From Lateolabrax maculatus (lineage: Eukaryota > Chordata > Actinopteri > Acropomatiformes > Lateolabracidae), in the NCBI GenBank assembly GCA_031216445.1, contig CM062218.1, positions 14,554,501 to 14,618,500 of the forward strand: a DNA stretch of 64,000 bases. The letters run 5' to 3'. The translations under genes and the position numbers were made by a program. Positions 34,901 through 48,396 of this stretch are shown here, piece by piece. The stretch's first letter is position 1. Each line of letters begins with the position of its first letter. The notes under the pieces are model-generated. The model saw only the letters and a program-made list of their open reading frames with translations, had not been told where the DNA came from and made no database searches.

Positions 34901-37900
34901 TGAAGGCAAAGACCGCAGCTTCAAAGTATCCATCAAGTGGGTGTCCTGCGTCAGCTTGCAAGCTCTGCACGAGGCACTAGCGGGACGGCTACCCAGCGTC
35001 CCCTTTGAGACCGTCCAAGCCTTGGATGTGGTCATGAGACATTTGCCCTCTATGAGGTGGGTTTTTTGTGTGTTATTAATGCATGGGTTTGCATGTATTA
35101 GCATTAATTACAAATTGCATGTATTTAGCTTTATTTCTGACCATTCTTCTAAAGCATTGAAAATGCTGTGAGCTGCAGACCTGCTGAGTCACAAGCAATG
35201 CAACTCAATTGAAATAATTGAAAATCTTGTCGCACAATATGAGTGTTTTATTGTCTTCAAACGGACAGAAACCAAATACATCTACCACCCTATTAAATGC
35301 AATCTAGCCGAAAGGAATAAATGTACCGTGATAGAAAAGCGTTGTACAATCTCTTTTTCACTTTGTTTCAGGTGTGACAATAACTTGTAGAGACTAAACT
35401 TACATGACATGGGTATTCTATCATGCTAAATACTGCATCTTTATGTACCCTCTATCACAGATCTTTTTCTTTCAGTATCTTTGTAACTGCTTTTCTTTTA
35501 ACCAGTTTTTTGCATAGTTTCTGTTTCTCAGAACATGTTAATCAAGTTTCACCACTGACTGTCCACTGTTACAGGTATACCCCAGTGGGCCGCTCTTTCT
35601 TCACTCCCTCAGAGGGATGTTCGAACCCTCTCGGTGGTGGCAGAGAGGTGTGGTTTGGCTTCCACCAGTCTGTCAGGCCTTCCCTGTGGAAAATGATGCT
35701 TAACATCGATGGTAATTTCCACCTTGATTGTGCACAAGTTGTATGAAATTCAGTTGTTTCTATGAATCTCATCTGTGTGCTTGTTTTGTTTGCAGTTTCG
35801 GCCACTGCATTCTACAAAGCTCAGCCTGTAATTGAGTTCATGTGTGAGGTCCTGGATTTCAAAAGCATTGAAGAACAACAGAAGCCCTTAACAGACTCTC
35901 AACGAGTGAAATTTACAAAAGAAATCAAAGGTAAGTAAACTACAGGAGCTCACTTAGTAGTGGCTATTGAAGTCTTTGTTTGTCAATTAGGCGTAGAAGT
36001 TTATTTTTGGATTATTTCTTGATGAAATGTGTTTTATAATAAGGATGGGAATGTTTAGTTTAGAGTTGGAGTTTTATACTATACACAATTGTATGTCATG
36101 TTAAGTGTTATGACCAATGTCTTTTGTGACATGGCCATTCAGAATTGGCCTTTTTTTTTTTTTAATTCTGTTATCCTTTGTCGTGATTCCTCCATCTAGG
36201 CCTGAAAGTGGAGATCACTCACTGTGGACAGATGAAGAGGAAGTACAGAGTGTGCAACGTGACCAGAAGACCAGCCAGCCACCAAACGTAAGAAAGCTCT
36301 TCTATCTCTTATTTCATTTTTATATCAGTGTTAATTGCACTGTTGCTGAAGTACATAATCTGCAGTCCAGCAACAATAAAAGTATTGTTACATAAAATGT
36401 ATAAATGCAAACTGTGAAATCCAACGAGGCTTGTTTTATTTTTCTTCCTCTTATTGTTTGGATGTGTGTGTGTGCTTCCCTCAGGTTCCCCTTGCAGCAG
36501 GAAAATGGCCAAACTATTGAATGCACAGTAGCACAGTACTTCAAAGACAAGTACAAGCTCATCCTGAGATACCCCCACCTCCCGTGTCTGCAGGTGGGAC
36601 AGGAGCAGAAGCACACCTACCTACCTCTAGAGGTAAGCGTTACCAACCTCCTTTGCTTGCTTTTTGAAAAGTTACCCGATTCACTATTGATTTTTTTTTC
36701 CTCTAAACCTGTTTTATTTCATGTGTGTCCACTCCAGGTGTGTAACATAGTGGCAGGACAGCGCTGCATCAAAAAGCTGACGGACAATCAGACCTCCACT
36801 ATGATTCGTGCCACAGCCCGATCGGCACCAGACCGTCAGGATGAGATTAGTAAATTGGTAAGTCAGTGTGAGATCATTTTTTACATGTCAAGATTCATCA
36901 ATAATGTATTCCAGACGGTCTGAGACCAAAAATGAACATGTCAAGATTGTGAACTCAAGAGCTCAATACCCCAATCAGACAAACGCTGAAAACCCAACGA
37001 AAAAATCCCAAACAACAAAAGCCTGTAACAAAGTTAGTTGTAGCCGACACATGACTCCCCACAACAGAGAACTTTGGAACATGCACACATGCCAGCCACT
37101 CCTGCCAACAAATATTCTTACCAACCAGTTGTTGGTAGTCTTGTTGACTGTGCTGTCAATGTCACATCCACAATGGTCCAATAATCACTCAGGAACAGAA
37201 AAGAACATAAACAAAATTAGTTGTGGTTTAAGAATTTATGAAGATTCAGTGGCTGCATGGGCTGTTTCTTGACTTCAAAAATACGGTTTAGTTGACTGTT
37301 TGAGTGAGATAAGAAAAAGTTTCTTCCCATGCTGCCAAGTTTTCAGTTCGACACCAAGCACAGGTTCATTGGTGTTTGCAAATTGGTTACTTGAGCAGAC
37401 GGTTCATGATGTGGGTCACAACCTAACGTAGTCGGTAGTAGTAATATACGGTATATACTGTATGTAGATTCACACCAACACTGTTTTTTATGGATATTTG
37501 TGAGAAATTATAAATATGTAGTGTACAAAATGATGACAATTGTTAAATTTTCCTTATATCATGACTACATTTGAGGAAAAAAACTTCATGTAGTGTGACC
37601 AAGGCATGCATAACAGACTGAGATATTCACATGTAATCCAAACTGTCGTTTTTCTGTGGTCTTTTTCTTCCAGATGAGAAGTGCCAACTTCAACACTGAC
37701 CCTTACGTTCGTGAATTTGGAGTGATGGTGAGGGATGAGATGACAGAAGTGAATGGCCGTGTCCTACAAGCACCTTCCATTCTGTATGGAGGCAGGGTAT
37801 GTTGATCACCAGTTGGGGTGTGTTGATGGTGTAGTTTTCATGCATGTAGCTGCAACACAATTAATAATTGGTATTGAGTTTTTATGGGAATAACTTAATC

Positions 37901-38701
37901 TTGTGTACAGTGACTAGCACTAATAAGGCTGCTGTCAATAGACAGCAATAATGTCACAAAATAACAAAATAATGTCACAATTTGCAGAACAAAGCAATAG
38001 CCACACCAATCCAGGGAGTATGGGACATGAGGAACAAGCAGTTCCACACCGGCATTGAGATCAAAGTGTGGGCCATTGCTTGCTTTGCACCACAGAGGCA
38101 GTGCACTGAACTCCTGCTCAAGTAAGTGAAGTGCTCCAGCATATTGCAAATGTATTTCATGTCATTAGCTACGTTTACATGGACCCTAATGTTCCACTAA
38201 TAATTGGAATAATAGCCCAATCAGAATAAAAATGCTTCATGTAACCACCAACCTCACTAGGAAGTGACCGTCCCGATCTGGCTTGATCCAAATAAATTTT
38301 CAGGGTTGAGAGGGTGGTGTAAACCTTTGGTAATCTATTCAGTAGGAAAATACTTGCACCCTAATAACCTTGTAAACACTTATTCCGATCGTTTCTCTCT
38401 GGTTGGAATAAATGTATTCACGCACGTGGGGGGAAGGATGATGTGAACAAGCCCAATGTTAGCTGAATAAACATGATAGGAGCCACTAAGTCACATGCTC
38501 GTATCGCACGGCTTAACTTATTCCTTGTAATGTTAAAGGGGCTGGTGAACAGATGAGCTGTGGCTGGTGGGTGAATTTTAGTTTCACAACCTTTACAGTA
38601 ACGCAACATTAACCTGAAAGTGGAGCAATGTTATTGTGATATGTAACGATAGCTAACATTGATGTACAGTCAATGTTATATTACTACCAGGGACCAGCAA
38701 A

Positions 38702-38748
<47 letters not shown>

Positions 38749-41700
38749 TCTTCTGTTATACATCCAGCAGGTTAGACGCTTCACAACTGGCGGAACCTCT
38801 TTGTGCATGTCGAAACAGTTAACAGTTCTGTTCAACTGCATGTAAACACACATCATATTGGATCACTCTATTTAGCTCACATGTGAACAGTAATGTTCAA
38901 ATCTTTAATCAGAACGATTCCAATCCGAATGAAAAAATGTTGTCCATGTAAACGCAGCTAGTATTTGCATGTGCCTTTTGTTGGGTTTAAGGGCAGGCAG
39001 TCTGAAACACACCCTATAGAAGTGAACATACACAAGGATACATTAAACTCCGAAGTGGAGTCCAGAAACAGCACAAAGCTGTCTTATTTGATTTGTGCCT
39101 CTGTTGGGTCTTACACAACTGTCATGACAGCCCAGTTTCCCGAGTCTTTCGTTGTATTGGCCTCCTGAGGACCGAGGTATTTTAGCTCCATAAAGGCGTT
39201 GGAGTGCATTTTGAGTATGTACAGCTGTGCCACTCATTTGCAGTGCCATTGCTAGGTTGTGTGACTTGCATTTGTGTAGTTAGATAAGGTATTTTTCAAG
39301 CTTTATGTCATTATTGACATACAATATGTTTGATGGCAAGGATGTCATGTGCAAGAAGTTCCCATTCAATCTGGGTTTCAAGATTGTCTTTTCAGATATT
39401 TTGGTAAACATAATGTTCTAATTTTTTCTCATACAATATTTTTTTATTAAAAAAAAATGTAAAAATATAAATTTATTGCTTTTTGAACTCTTCATTGCAC
39501 AAAGTAGCTCAGGGGCTATATTAGTCTGTTATTTATCTGCGTAAGCTTTAAGCGTTTCGGAGCTATGCCACATGACCACATGGTTGCAGCCATTGCATGT
39601 CATACCCCTCTCTCACTTTCCCCCTTCTCCTGTCTATCATAAATGTCTCTATCCAATAAAGACAAAAAACGGCCCAAAATAAAACAGTTTTAAGCATTTC
39701 ACTACCAGACTTGTTCTGGATTTTGCTTTGACAAATTCCTTATCTGTCTCAGAGCATTCACAGATCAGCTGAGGAAGATATCTAGGGATGCAGGGATGCC
39801 CATCCAGGGCCAGCCTTGCTTCTGTAAATACGCCCAGGGAGCAGACAGCGTGGAGCCCATGTTCAGGCACCTCAAGTACACCTACCAGGGTCTCCAGTTG
39901 GTGGTCGTCATCCTACCGGGGAAGACGCCTGTCTACGGTAAGGGATCCACTCATAAATCTGTTGTTGTCATGTAATTTTCAGAAGATCACGATCCATACT
40001 CATCTATTTTTACATAAAAGATTGTCTTTCTCTGCATGAAATTAGTGCGTAATTTTAAAGCCAAATATAAACAACATTTATTAAATAATGCCATGACAGC
40101 ATGCAATTAGGATTGGACCGTTTTAGTTGTTCAAACATAAGTGTTTTGCTAATTGACATCACAAACTCTAGTTGATTAACTAAATGCTGTAGCCGTGTCA
40201 AGGCATTGCCTTGAAAATGAACAGTAATCCAAATCAGTGAGGATTTATGTAATTAGAGAGTGTTATATTTGAAGCTCTGGCAGTTGGTCAAATGTATCTG
40301 GACATGCCTGCTGAGCAAGTTTTACTGCTTCTATTTCTGCTTTAGGAAATAACGACAAGGAAATACCAAATAAAGCTACATTCTCTCTCTGACTCTTCCT
40401 ACAAGCTCTCCCATTCGCTTCCTAGATCACGCTGTCATTTAAACATCAGTAATCTCATCCCATTTGTACATAACAACCAAATTCAAAGATTTTCCCCTCA
40501 ATAGAAAATGTATTTTTGGTGTGCTGGACCGAGCCCTGCCTTAAGTCCAAATGGCTGTGATTGGTCAGTGTACCTGTGTACACTTGATGTGATGCACCAG
40601 ATTAGGAAAACACAAAACGTCAGTATTTTCCCTGAACATTTCTGATTAATTGAGATCTCCTTATTGTCCGATGTGTGTTGTAGCTGAGGTGAAACGTGTT
40701 GGGGACACGGTACTTGGCATGGCCACACAGTGTGTGCAGGTGAAGAATGTTCAAAAGACAACACCTCAGACACTGTCCAACCTCTGTCTGAAGATCAACG
40801 TCAAACTGGGCGGTGTCAATAACATCCTCCTCCCGCAGGGCAGGTTAGTGAAGATACTGAAATGTGTATATCTTTGAAATGTGATACCTATCAATTGTTA
40901 TCCAAAATTGGGAAAAATATTTTTTGTGCTAAATTTCACCTTGTGTCCACACTCTGCGTTCTTGTTCCAGGCCGTTGGTGTTCCAGCAGCCTGTGATCTT
41001 CCTTGGTGCAGATGTGACTCATCCGCCTGCAGGAGATGGAAAAAAGCCCTCCATTGCTGCTGTAAGTAACATCACACTACACAAAATGAACATCACCTTT
41101 ACAAAATCCTTAAATAGGGTGTAATACAGGTGCCAAAATCACAGAGAATCCCCAACCATCTCTGGAGCTATTGAGCTTCTTTCAACTCTTGTTTTGGTTT
41201 TTATGGCCAGCATATTAATTGTGTGGCTGGGTCTCAGCTGCTCCCAGTAATAACCCACTGGACGCTAACAATGTGGTACAAAGCTGTACACAGACAAGGT
41301 TACTGAGAGTTGGAGAAACTTAAATGTTGACTTACACGAGATGGCAGAAACTGTCTATCAGAGGGTGTATTGCATGTGAATAAATTCCCAAAGAAACATA
41401 AGTTATTAAGGCACATACTAAATGATATTTGCTTTTCAGGTTGTTGGTAGTATGGATGCCCATCCCAGCAGATACTGTGCCACAGTTCGGGTGCAACAGC
41501 ACCGTCAGGACATCATCCAGGACCTGGCCACCATGGTGAGGGAGCTGCTCATCCAGTTCTACAAGTCCACCCGCTTCAAGCCTACCAGAATCATCTACTA
41601 TCGCGACGGTATCTCTGAGGGCCAGTTCAACCAGGTGATACCCATGGTGATGATGCAGAATAAACTATAAAATATCAGAAAATATACACATTTTTATAAC

Positions 41701-42825
41701 CTATATAAGAAAATAATCTGCTTTGCAGAGCTTATTGTTAATGTTAATTCTTGTGTGATTTAAAGATCATTGATTTTTTTTTTCTCATCATCTATTCAAC
41801 TTTCCATCTGTTAATCTTTAATGTCTTTTGACTTGAATAAATGCAGGTCCTTCAGCATGAGCTGCTGGCGATCCGAGAGGCCTGCATAAAATTAGAGAAG
41901 GACTACCAGCCTGGTATCACCTTTGTAGTCGTGCAGAAGAGACACCACACAAGACTCTTCTGTATGGACAGAAACGAGAGGGTCAGTATTGTAGGAATTT
42001 TCTCAGCTTTTTAACCAACTTTATTAAATGCAACGAAACCGTCCTGACTCACCACATTTTGTGTGGATTCTTGCAGGTTGGGAAGAGTGGTAACATTCCT
42101 GCGGGCACCACCGTGGACACCAAAATCACTCACCCATCAGAATTTGACTTCTACCTTTGCAGTCACGCTGGCATTCAGGTAAGAACTCAATTTGGTTCAC
42201 CTGTAATTGAACTAACATGTTAAACCTGCCATGCGCCTGTGAGGTATTTTTAGGAAAAGGAATTCAAATGTAGGGGCCGATTTAATTGATTTTGACTATG
42301 CATGAAAAACAAATTGGCCAATAACAGAAGTGTTTTCCCTCCTTGACACAAAGCAACACCTGTCATCCATTATCACTCCTTGCAGGGTACCAGCCGGCCG
42401 TCTCATTACCATGTGCTCTGGGACGACAACCACTTCTCTTCAGATGAACTGCAGGTCCTCACCTACCAGCTTTGCCACACCTATGTGCGCTGCACCCGGT
42501 CAGTTTCCATCCCAGCACCAGCTTACTACGCCCATTTGGTGGCTTTCAGGGCTCGCTATCACTTGGTGGACAAAGAGCATGACAGGTAAGGACCCTCAGC
42601 CATTTGTTGCCACCTTTTTTGAACAGCCTTGTGTTACTTCAAATCTAAACTAATGAAATGTTCATGAAAACCTGCATCAGTCTTTAGACCAATTTTTTTT
42701 AATGTTGCCGTTGCAGTGCCGAGGGCAGTCACACATCAGGCCAGAGTAACGGGCGTGACCAACAGGCCTTGGCCAAGGCCGTTCAGATCCACCAGGACAC
42801 CCTGCGCACCATGTATTTTGCCTGA
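31906..42825 (+). CDS. ago2: Argonaute 2, RISC catalytic component
   Basis: Twenty coding exons: 31906-31924, 33153-33200, 34350-34530, 34636-34756, 34875-35056, 35575-35711, 35796-35930, 36200-36287, 36485-36632, 36738-36857, 37674-37796, 37988-38121, 39753-39937, 40684-40843, 40971-41061, 41440-41634, 41847-41981, 42077-42178, 42386-42585, 42717-42825. All junctions are GT-AG and in frame. The product is 870 residues: human AGO2 plus 11, with all extra length at the N terminus, so human residue n is n+11 here. Domains in order are N, L1, PAZ (about 240-358), L2, MID (about 456-591) and PIWI (about 592-870). Conserved sites include MID guide-5'-phosphate residues Tyr540, Lys544, Gln556 and Lys577. 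The PIWI tetrad reads Asp608, Asp648, Asp680, His818, where mammals have Glu at the second position. Tyr677 replaces human Phe666, and Asn398 replaces human Ser387. Features such as MRYTPVGRSFF and the C-terminal SAEGSHTSGQSNGRD favour AGO2 over AGO1/3/4. It binds miRNA/siRNA in the cytoplasm and represses or cleaves targets; cleavage is probably weak here. Confidence 0.97.
33153..33200 (+). CDS. ago2: ago2 48-nt exon 2, skippable in frame
   Basis: This small exon encodes 16 residues rich in Ser/Gly (starting ASEMLEGP). It has consensus-like sites (TTTAG / GTAAGC). Both flanking junctions are in phase 1 and its length is a multiple of three, so skipping leaves the protein in frame. Mammalian AGO2 has no recognisably similar residues; a Pro/Ala-rich segment occupies this place. 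Confidence 0.85.
38166..38960. mobile_element. Inverted-repeat DNA element in ago2 intron 12
   Basis: The left end reads tagctacgtttacatgga (from 38166). The right end on the minus strand reads tagctgcgtttacatgga (ending at 38960), matching at 17 of 18 bases. The next 40-50 bases on each side share an ATTGGAAT/CAATCAGAATAA-type pattern more loosely. The interior is non-coding and includes a 42-base TG array (38704-38745). It accounts for about half of the intron. It is a non-autonomous terminal-inverted-repeat element; the superfamily was not identified. Confidence 0.7.
38704..38745. repeat. (TG)n microsatellite
   Basis: About 21 TG units inside the inverted-repeat element of ago2 intron 12. 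Confidence 0.95.
39560..39690 (+). repeat. SINE-like 3' tail in ago2 intron 12
   Basis: The order 'ttgcagccattgcatgtcata', a CT/C-rich stretch, 'tcctgtctatcataaatgtctctatccaataaagacaaaaa' resembles the 3' ends of many teleost tRNA-derived SINEs, which finish with a C/T-rich part and 'caataaaggcaaaaa'. No 5' tRNA-like head was seen, so it looks 5'-truncated. The match is from memory. Confidence 0.5.
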
Positions 42826-45800
42826 GAGCACACAACCCCAGGTTGGCGTGGGTGAGACCCCACTGATGAAACACACTACCCGTGCTGTCTCACTGTCAGC
42901 TGTAGATAGCATCACAGTGGTTTACATCGTGATCTCCCTACCTAACAGACCTGTCAGTTACCCATATGTCTAGAATTGTACTTCAGCCCGCGACCCACCC
43001 AAATCAAGCCAGCTGTTAGACTGTAAGATGAAAGAATCCCTCTTTCTTGGGGTTAGCGCTGGAAGAGGGTTTATTTACATGTTGTGCATTTGTGTGTGTT
43101 GTATTTGTTGTAGGGAAATATGTTGCAAAGTATGAAAGGAAAAGGAAAAGTTTTTACACTGATAGAAGAAATCTACCATTTCTAAACTAGCGGGCAGTAT
43201 CATTATACATCGGGGTGATTTTATAATTTAGAAGAAGCTGTTCACCCTCCCTCTCCAGTTTCTATTGTTTGTTTGGGTCTTGGTGCTTGAAAGGAGAAGG
43301 ATAAAAGTCGTCAAAAGATGGGGGGGCCTGTTCACTGTTTATATGCCTACAAATTTGCTCGTCTGACAAACTATTTATCAGCAAATCAAAGCAAAGTGCA
43401 CTGACCAGAATGGGTACTTCAATCAGGACAAAAGTACTTAATATATTAAGGGTTGTGTGTGATTTTTCACATAGGGCACTATGTGGTGAAAAGTGCCATT
43501 TGAGACCACCTTTCTGTTGTCATTTCTGTGTAAAACTATGAATTATTAGGCCCACATCTGCTGGGTTTTCAGTATTTGTCCTTGATTGACACTGATGACC
43601 ATTTTATGCCAAATCTGATGACAAATTACTAAAAGAAGATTCTTTGCACCAGATTTGTTATCAACCCTTGAACCAACACTTAGTTTATTCTAGATGAGGG
43701 CTTTTAGTGTTCAGATAGAGATTGAAAGAACAGCAATTTTATCCTTCTCTGACTCTCTTGTTAGTCTGAGCTGAAAGAGTTGCACCAGTAATTCCCATGC
43801 CAAGAAATAGTGTATTGGGACTGGTTCCCAACAAGGACACCTTTCTAATGTACTCTGAGCCGTGTTGATAAAAGACACATGATATAGAAATCAACATAGT
43901 GGGGAACTTGATGAAATCTTTTTTTCTTCCCCTTCTGTTTTTATAGTCTAATTTAATTTCGATCATTTTGTAATAAATATGCATGTAGCTGACTCATGTT
44001 TTAGGCATTTAGGCATTTGTGATAATTGTTTATTTCTTCCTTTATACACATTAACCCTACATTTTAATGTATATAGCAGCAGGATAGGGTTTTCTGCAGT
44101 GTCTTTGTCAGAGCGGGATATTTGTGTGGCGTCTCGATATCCAGGCATTCGGTACAGTGGAGTGAGAGCTGCAACATTTTAGAGTTTACCTGATCGAAAT
44201 TCCCTTAAAAAAAAAAAAGTGTTTGCTCCAGGAATTGGGAGCAGTCGTCGCACAAAAGCTTGGTTTTTATGCAAATGACTTTTTGTGAGTCTTTATACTA
44301 TATAGTAATGTTGGTAATAAGGTATATTTTGAATAAGCTTTCAGTGGAGGTTGCTGAAAATATAATACAGATTTTTTTTAAATGACTGGCCCACATGTAG
44401 TCTAAATTAACACTGTCTATTTGTATACAGATTTTAAATGCAAATATTCTCTTGCCTTCTAAGACTGTTACAGTCTTACTAATAATTCTAGACATTTCCT
44501 AACATCCCACTTAAGTTTTAGTACTAAGTCAAGCTGGCGAATGTTCTCATAGTTGATGAGATTGGTTGATTGGAGGTGAGTAGTCTATGTTTTCTAACTA
44601 TGCATCATTTTTAACCAAGAGATTTAGCAGTGGGGGTAACTCACATGAATTTGGGTCATTTATAGAGGTAGATAATCAGGGCTTTTTTTGTTTGTTTTTT
44701 TAGCATGTTGCATTTAGTAGCGTTTCTTAGTGCTTATCAGCATCTTCATGCCTTTCTAACGGGATGAAGTATTTATGTGGTCATTTGTAACGTTGTAAAT
44801 TTTATAGCCTGAAAATTGGGTGTATCCTTTGTAACACAATTTTTCTTAGCCAAACAAGATTACAAACTTTCAAAAGACATGGAAGCACAAAAGGACATCT
44901 TGATTCTAGGTGCTAGAAGTTTTCACTGTAAACCACCTTAAATCCTCACTGGACTGGTCAACAAGGCTGTTTACTTGTATGTTAAAAAAGATGCTTCATC
45001 ATCTTGAGGATCTTTTCTCTCCCTTTGACGACCTCTCTGTGTTACCCTTTTTACTCATTACCTGTAAAGCAACTAGAAATCCGACTGACTGTGTTTGTGG
45101 GGCATTCTGAAAATCATGTACTTGATATTTACTGTTATGATGTCAATATTGTTCTTATCGGTGCTGGTCTCACAACATGTAAATTTGGATGCACTTTTGA
45201 TAGCAGAACGTTGGTATGACTTCTATAGATGTGTGTTCCTCAATCGAAGCAGGAGGCTCGGCCATATTGCGTGACATTGGTGTAATTGTATGGAAATGGC
45301 TGTGTGTTCTACCTCCTGTTACCTGTTTAAGTGTTATGGTAACATCACACTGCTGGCCATTTCTGTATAATTACCCCTGCTATCTATCTAATTGGCATTG
45401 TTTGAGTCTTGCATTGACAGTAGAGGTTTTAAACACTTGGTGTGCATGATGGTGAATGTGCTTTCTCAGTTTATGTAGTTGTGTGATTTTTTTCTTTTCA
45501 TAGTTTTACAGAGAGGATGTGTGTTTTTTTTTTTTTTTGGTTTTTTGCTTTTAGGGGTTCTGAGCGTTGAGCTGTACGACCAAATTCCCGAAGTGTGTTT
45601 GTATTCACACACAGCTTTCCCTTCCTTCTTTCCTTTTATTCTATGCACCAGTGAAATGACAGACTTATTTTTGACACCTTGAGCAGTATAACAACAAATA
45701 CAAAGCCCACATCAGGTATGATCATTGCATATCCTTGATTTGGAGAAATTGTACATGTACCCAAGTGGTGTCATTAGACTGTTAAAGTGGCTTGCAAGTT

Positions 45801-47824
45801 AAAAACAATACAAAGAGAATACATCAAGCTCATATTGAAATCCATGTGAAAATATGTTTGTACAGTATGTAATTCAGCAAGGCCTTTGACTACAGAACAT
45901 TATGTCATTTGTAATCGTATGCTATCATGAATTGAAATCTTTGATTCAAGTGTGACTGGATCAAACAAAGTAATCTTACGTTGTGTTTTATGGACACTGA
46001 TGTCAGGAGGAACCCCGTTGTTGGGTCTGTGTTTGGAAATATGTCATATTCTGTAGAAAGTTGGAAACTGAACAAGGGTCCTAAATGATAGTGTGCTGAA
46101 ATTCAGAGCATCAAAGTGTCTTTTTTAGTAGATGGCTTTGTACTTGTTGTTACTGCTTCTTTGTGTTTTACATTACCTTTACCAGCACCTTAAAATAGCA
46201 GATCGGAATGGCATGGCTTTTCCTGGTGATAAAACTCAAACATTTGACAATGTTGCTTTTGCACTAAACAAGAACGGACATTTGTAGCTGTTGCAGCATG
46301 TAAGCAAGTATTTATCAGATGGAAGACTGGCAGCTTCTTTTTTTGTAATTTAGAAAAGAGCAGTTGGCGATGGTGGCTTTTCCAAATACAAGAGCAGCAC
46401 AGCCAACAGGCCTGAGAGCATCAGTGTGTGCAGTTGCCATTCAGATAGCCACGTCTGCTGATCAGGAGGGATTCTACCAAGCCAACCAGCTTTCAACATG
46501 TCGTCTTTCAGAAATAATCCTCATGCCTTTTTAAATGTTAGCGAAAGAGTTGTAGTTGTGTGGGTGCGTTGCCTTTGTACAGTGATGTGGGAGAAAGGTT
46601 GCTTTATGCAAAACAAACTGACAGGTGTTGACAAGAGCTGATTAGTTTTGGACAATAAGATTTCTGTATAAACGTGGACGCGAAAGTGCTGTGTGATGAT
46701 GAAGTGTGCAGGAAGATTTGACATGGTCACAGTTCCCACTCAAGACTGCAATTTGCATAGACAAATGATGCTTAAAGTAAGGCCTCTTTATGTGTCAGCC
46801 ACCACCATAGACTATACATATCAAGATTCAGAAGAGGCTTTTCCATTTTACATGAAGTCTGCTTGATCATAAGGAGCTAAATCAAGAATGTGTATGGAGC
46901 AAACAAAGAATACACCAGCCTTGATGAATGTGGCGCTACTTTACAAGTTTAATGGTGCCCAAGGTGCTTAGTCATTTAGAACACCTGCAATGTTAACCTT
47001 AATGACATTACAGGATACTTTTTCTCAGATCCGTCGCCTCAGTTTGGCAGTTTTTTTCTCTTGGAGTGGCCAAAACTAGGCCAAAGCAGGTTCTAGAAAT
47101 GGCTGGTTTGTAAATTACATATCATAAGCTAATTTAATTGATCAGTTAATTTTATTTTCTTGATACCAGGTTTTTTATTTTGTTTAAAGTATGTTTTGAT
47201 TTAGGGTTAAAAGAGGCTGCGATGAATTCCTCCTAGTGTAACGATCAGCCTGTTTACTTTTTTGCTTTTGAATGGTCTAGGAATAGATTAAAGCCGATTT
47301 TCAAAATAAAGCAACCTCTGCATTAATTTTACCCTATGTATCGTAATGTCTCTGCCGCTCATCCATCTCTTGTAGAGAAACTATTGATGATATAAAGAAA
47401 CCTCTTGTAGAGTAGAACCTATTTTCCTAGCTTCAAATAATAACAATGAATGTACTTAGAGCCTGCGTGGTTTGTAATATTGTATAGGCTATACATCCAG
47501 TACATTTATACTCATGTTTGCTTCTTGTGTACGGCCTTTTCTTTTTCTTTTTGGTGTTTTTCTTCTATTTATAGGCTTTAATAATTGCAGAAAGTATTAC
47601 ATTTTCTTCTTTGATATTTCATTGTTTTAGATATCGCCCACATCACCGCTGATATCATGAATCTTTTCACTGATTAACATGAGATACACAGGTCTACAGT
47701 TAAGATGTCTTTCTCTGGATGTTGGCTACTGTAGTTTTTAGGAGACAGATGTTTCACACTGGTGCAAGTCATCTTTTCTGTTCTGGCGTCATGCTTGTGT
47801 GAGGTGCTGTAACATAAGAGCTGT

Positions 47825-47829
<5 letters not shown>

Positions 47830-47864
<35 letters not shown>
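47830..47864. repeat. (GT)n microsatellite
   Basis: About 17 GT units followed by ATATAT, in the presumed ago2 3' UTR. Confidence 0.95.
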
Positions 47865-47871
<7 letters not shown>

Positions 47872-48396
47872 ATGGTTGCTTTGGTGTGTGATCTTGTTTG
47901 CAGTTAGATTTTTGGCTTCTGCTTAAGCCCTCCCTTTGATATTTCTTTCCTCTGTCTTTGCTGAGCTGTCCTGTAAAATCCTAAAATCCTCGCCGAGTTC
48001 AGCTCACTAACTCATTAGTGCAGTGCCACTTAAAGCAAAGAAGCGAAGGTTTTTGTGTGAATGAATGTTGCTTGTGTTCCTTCCTTTTGGCGATTGTATA
48101 ACTACGCAGCTGTTTTTCCCAAATTTAAAAGTACCGTTTATGATTAACAAGGGCCTGGGCTGGCTTTAGCGAGCATCATTTTCCTGTTCCTATTCCTAGA
48201 TAAAACTTTCTGAAGCATCAATTTGTCCTTGACAGTCATGCCCACCTAGTTACCAATAGCAAATGTGACACTGGTGTGGTGCTCACAAGGTCTCTGCAGT
48301 TACCATTATCTATATTATTGTTTTGAGCTACAAGTCTGAATTATTGAGTACAAAATTCACTTGGGCACAGGCAGACCTGAGGAAAGAACCATTATG

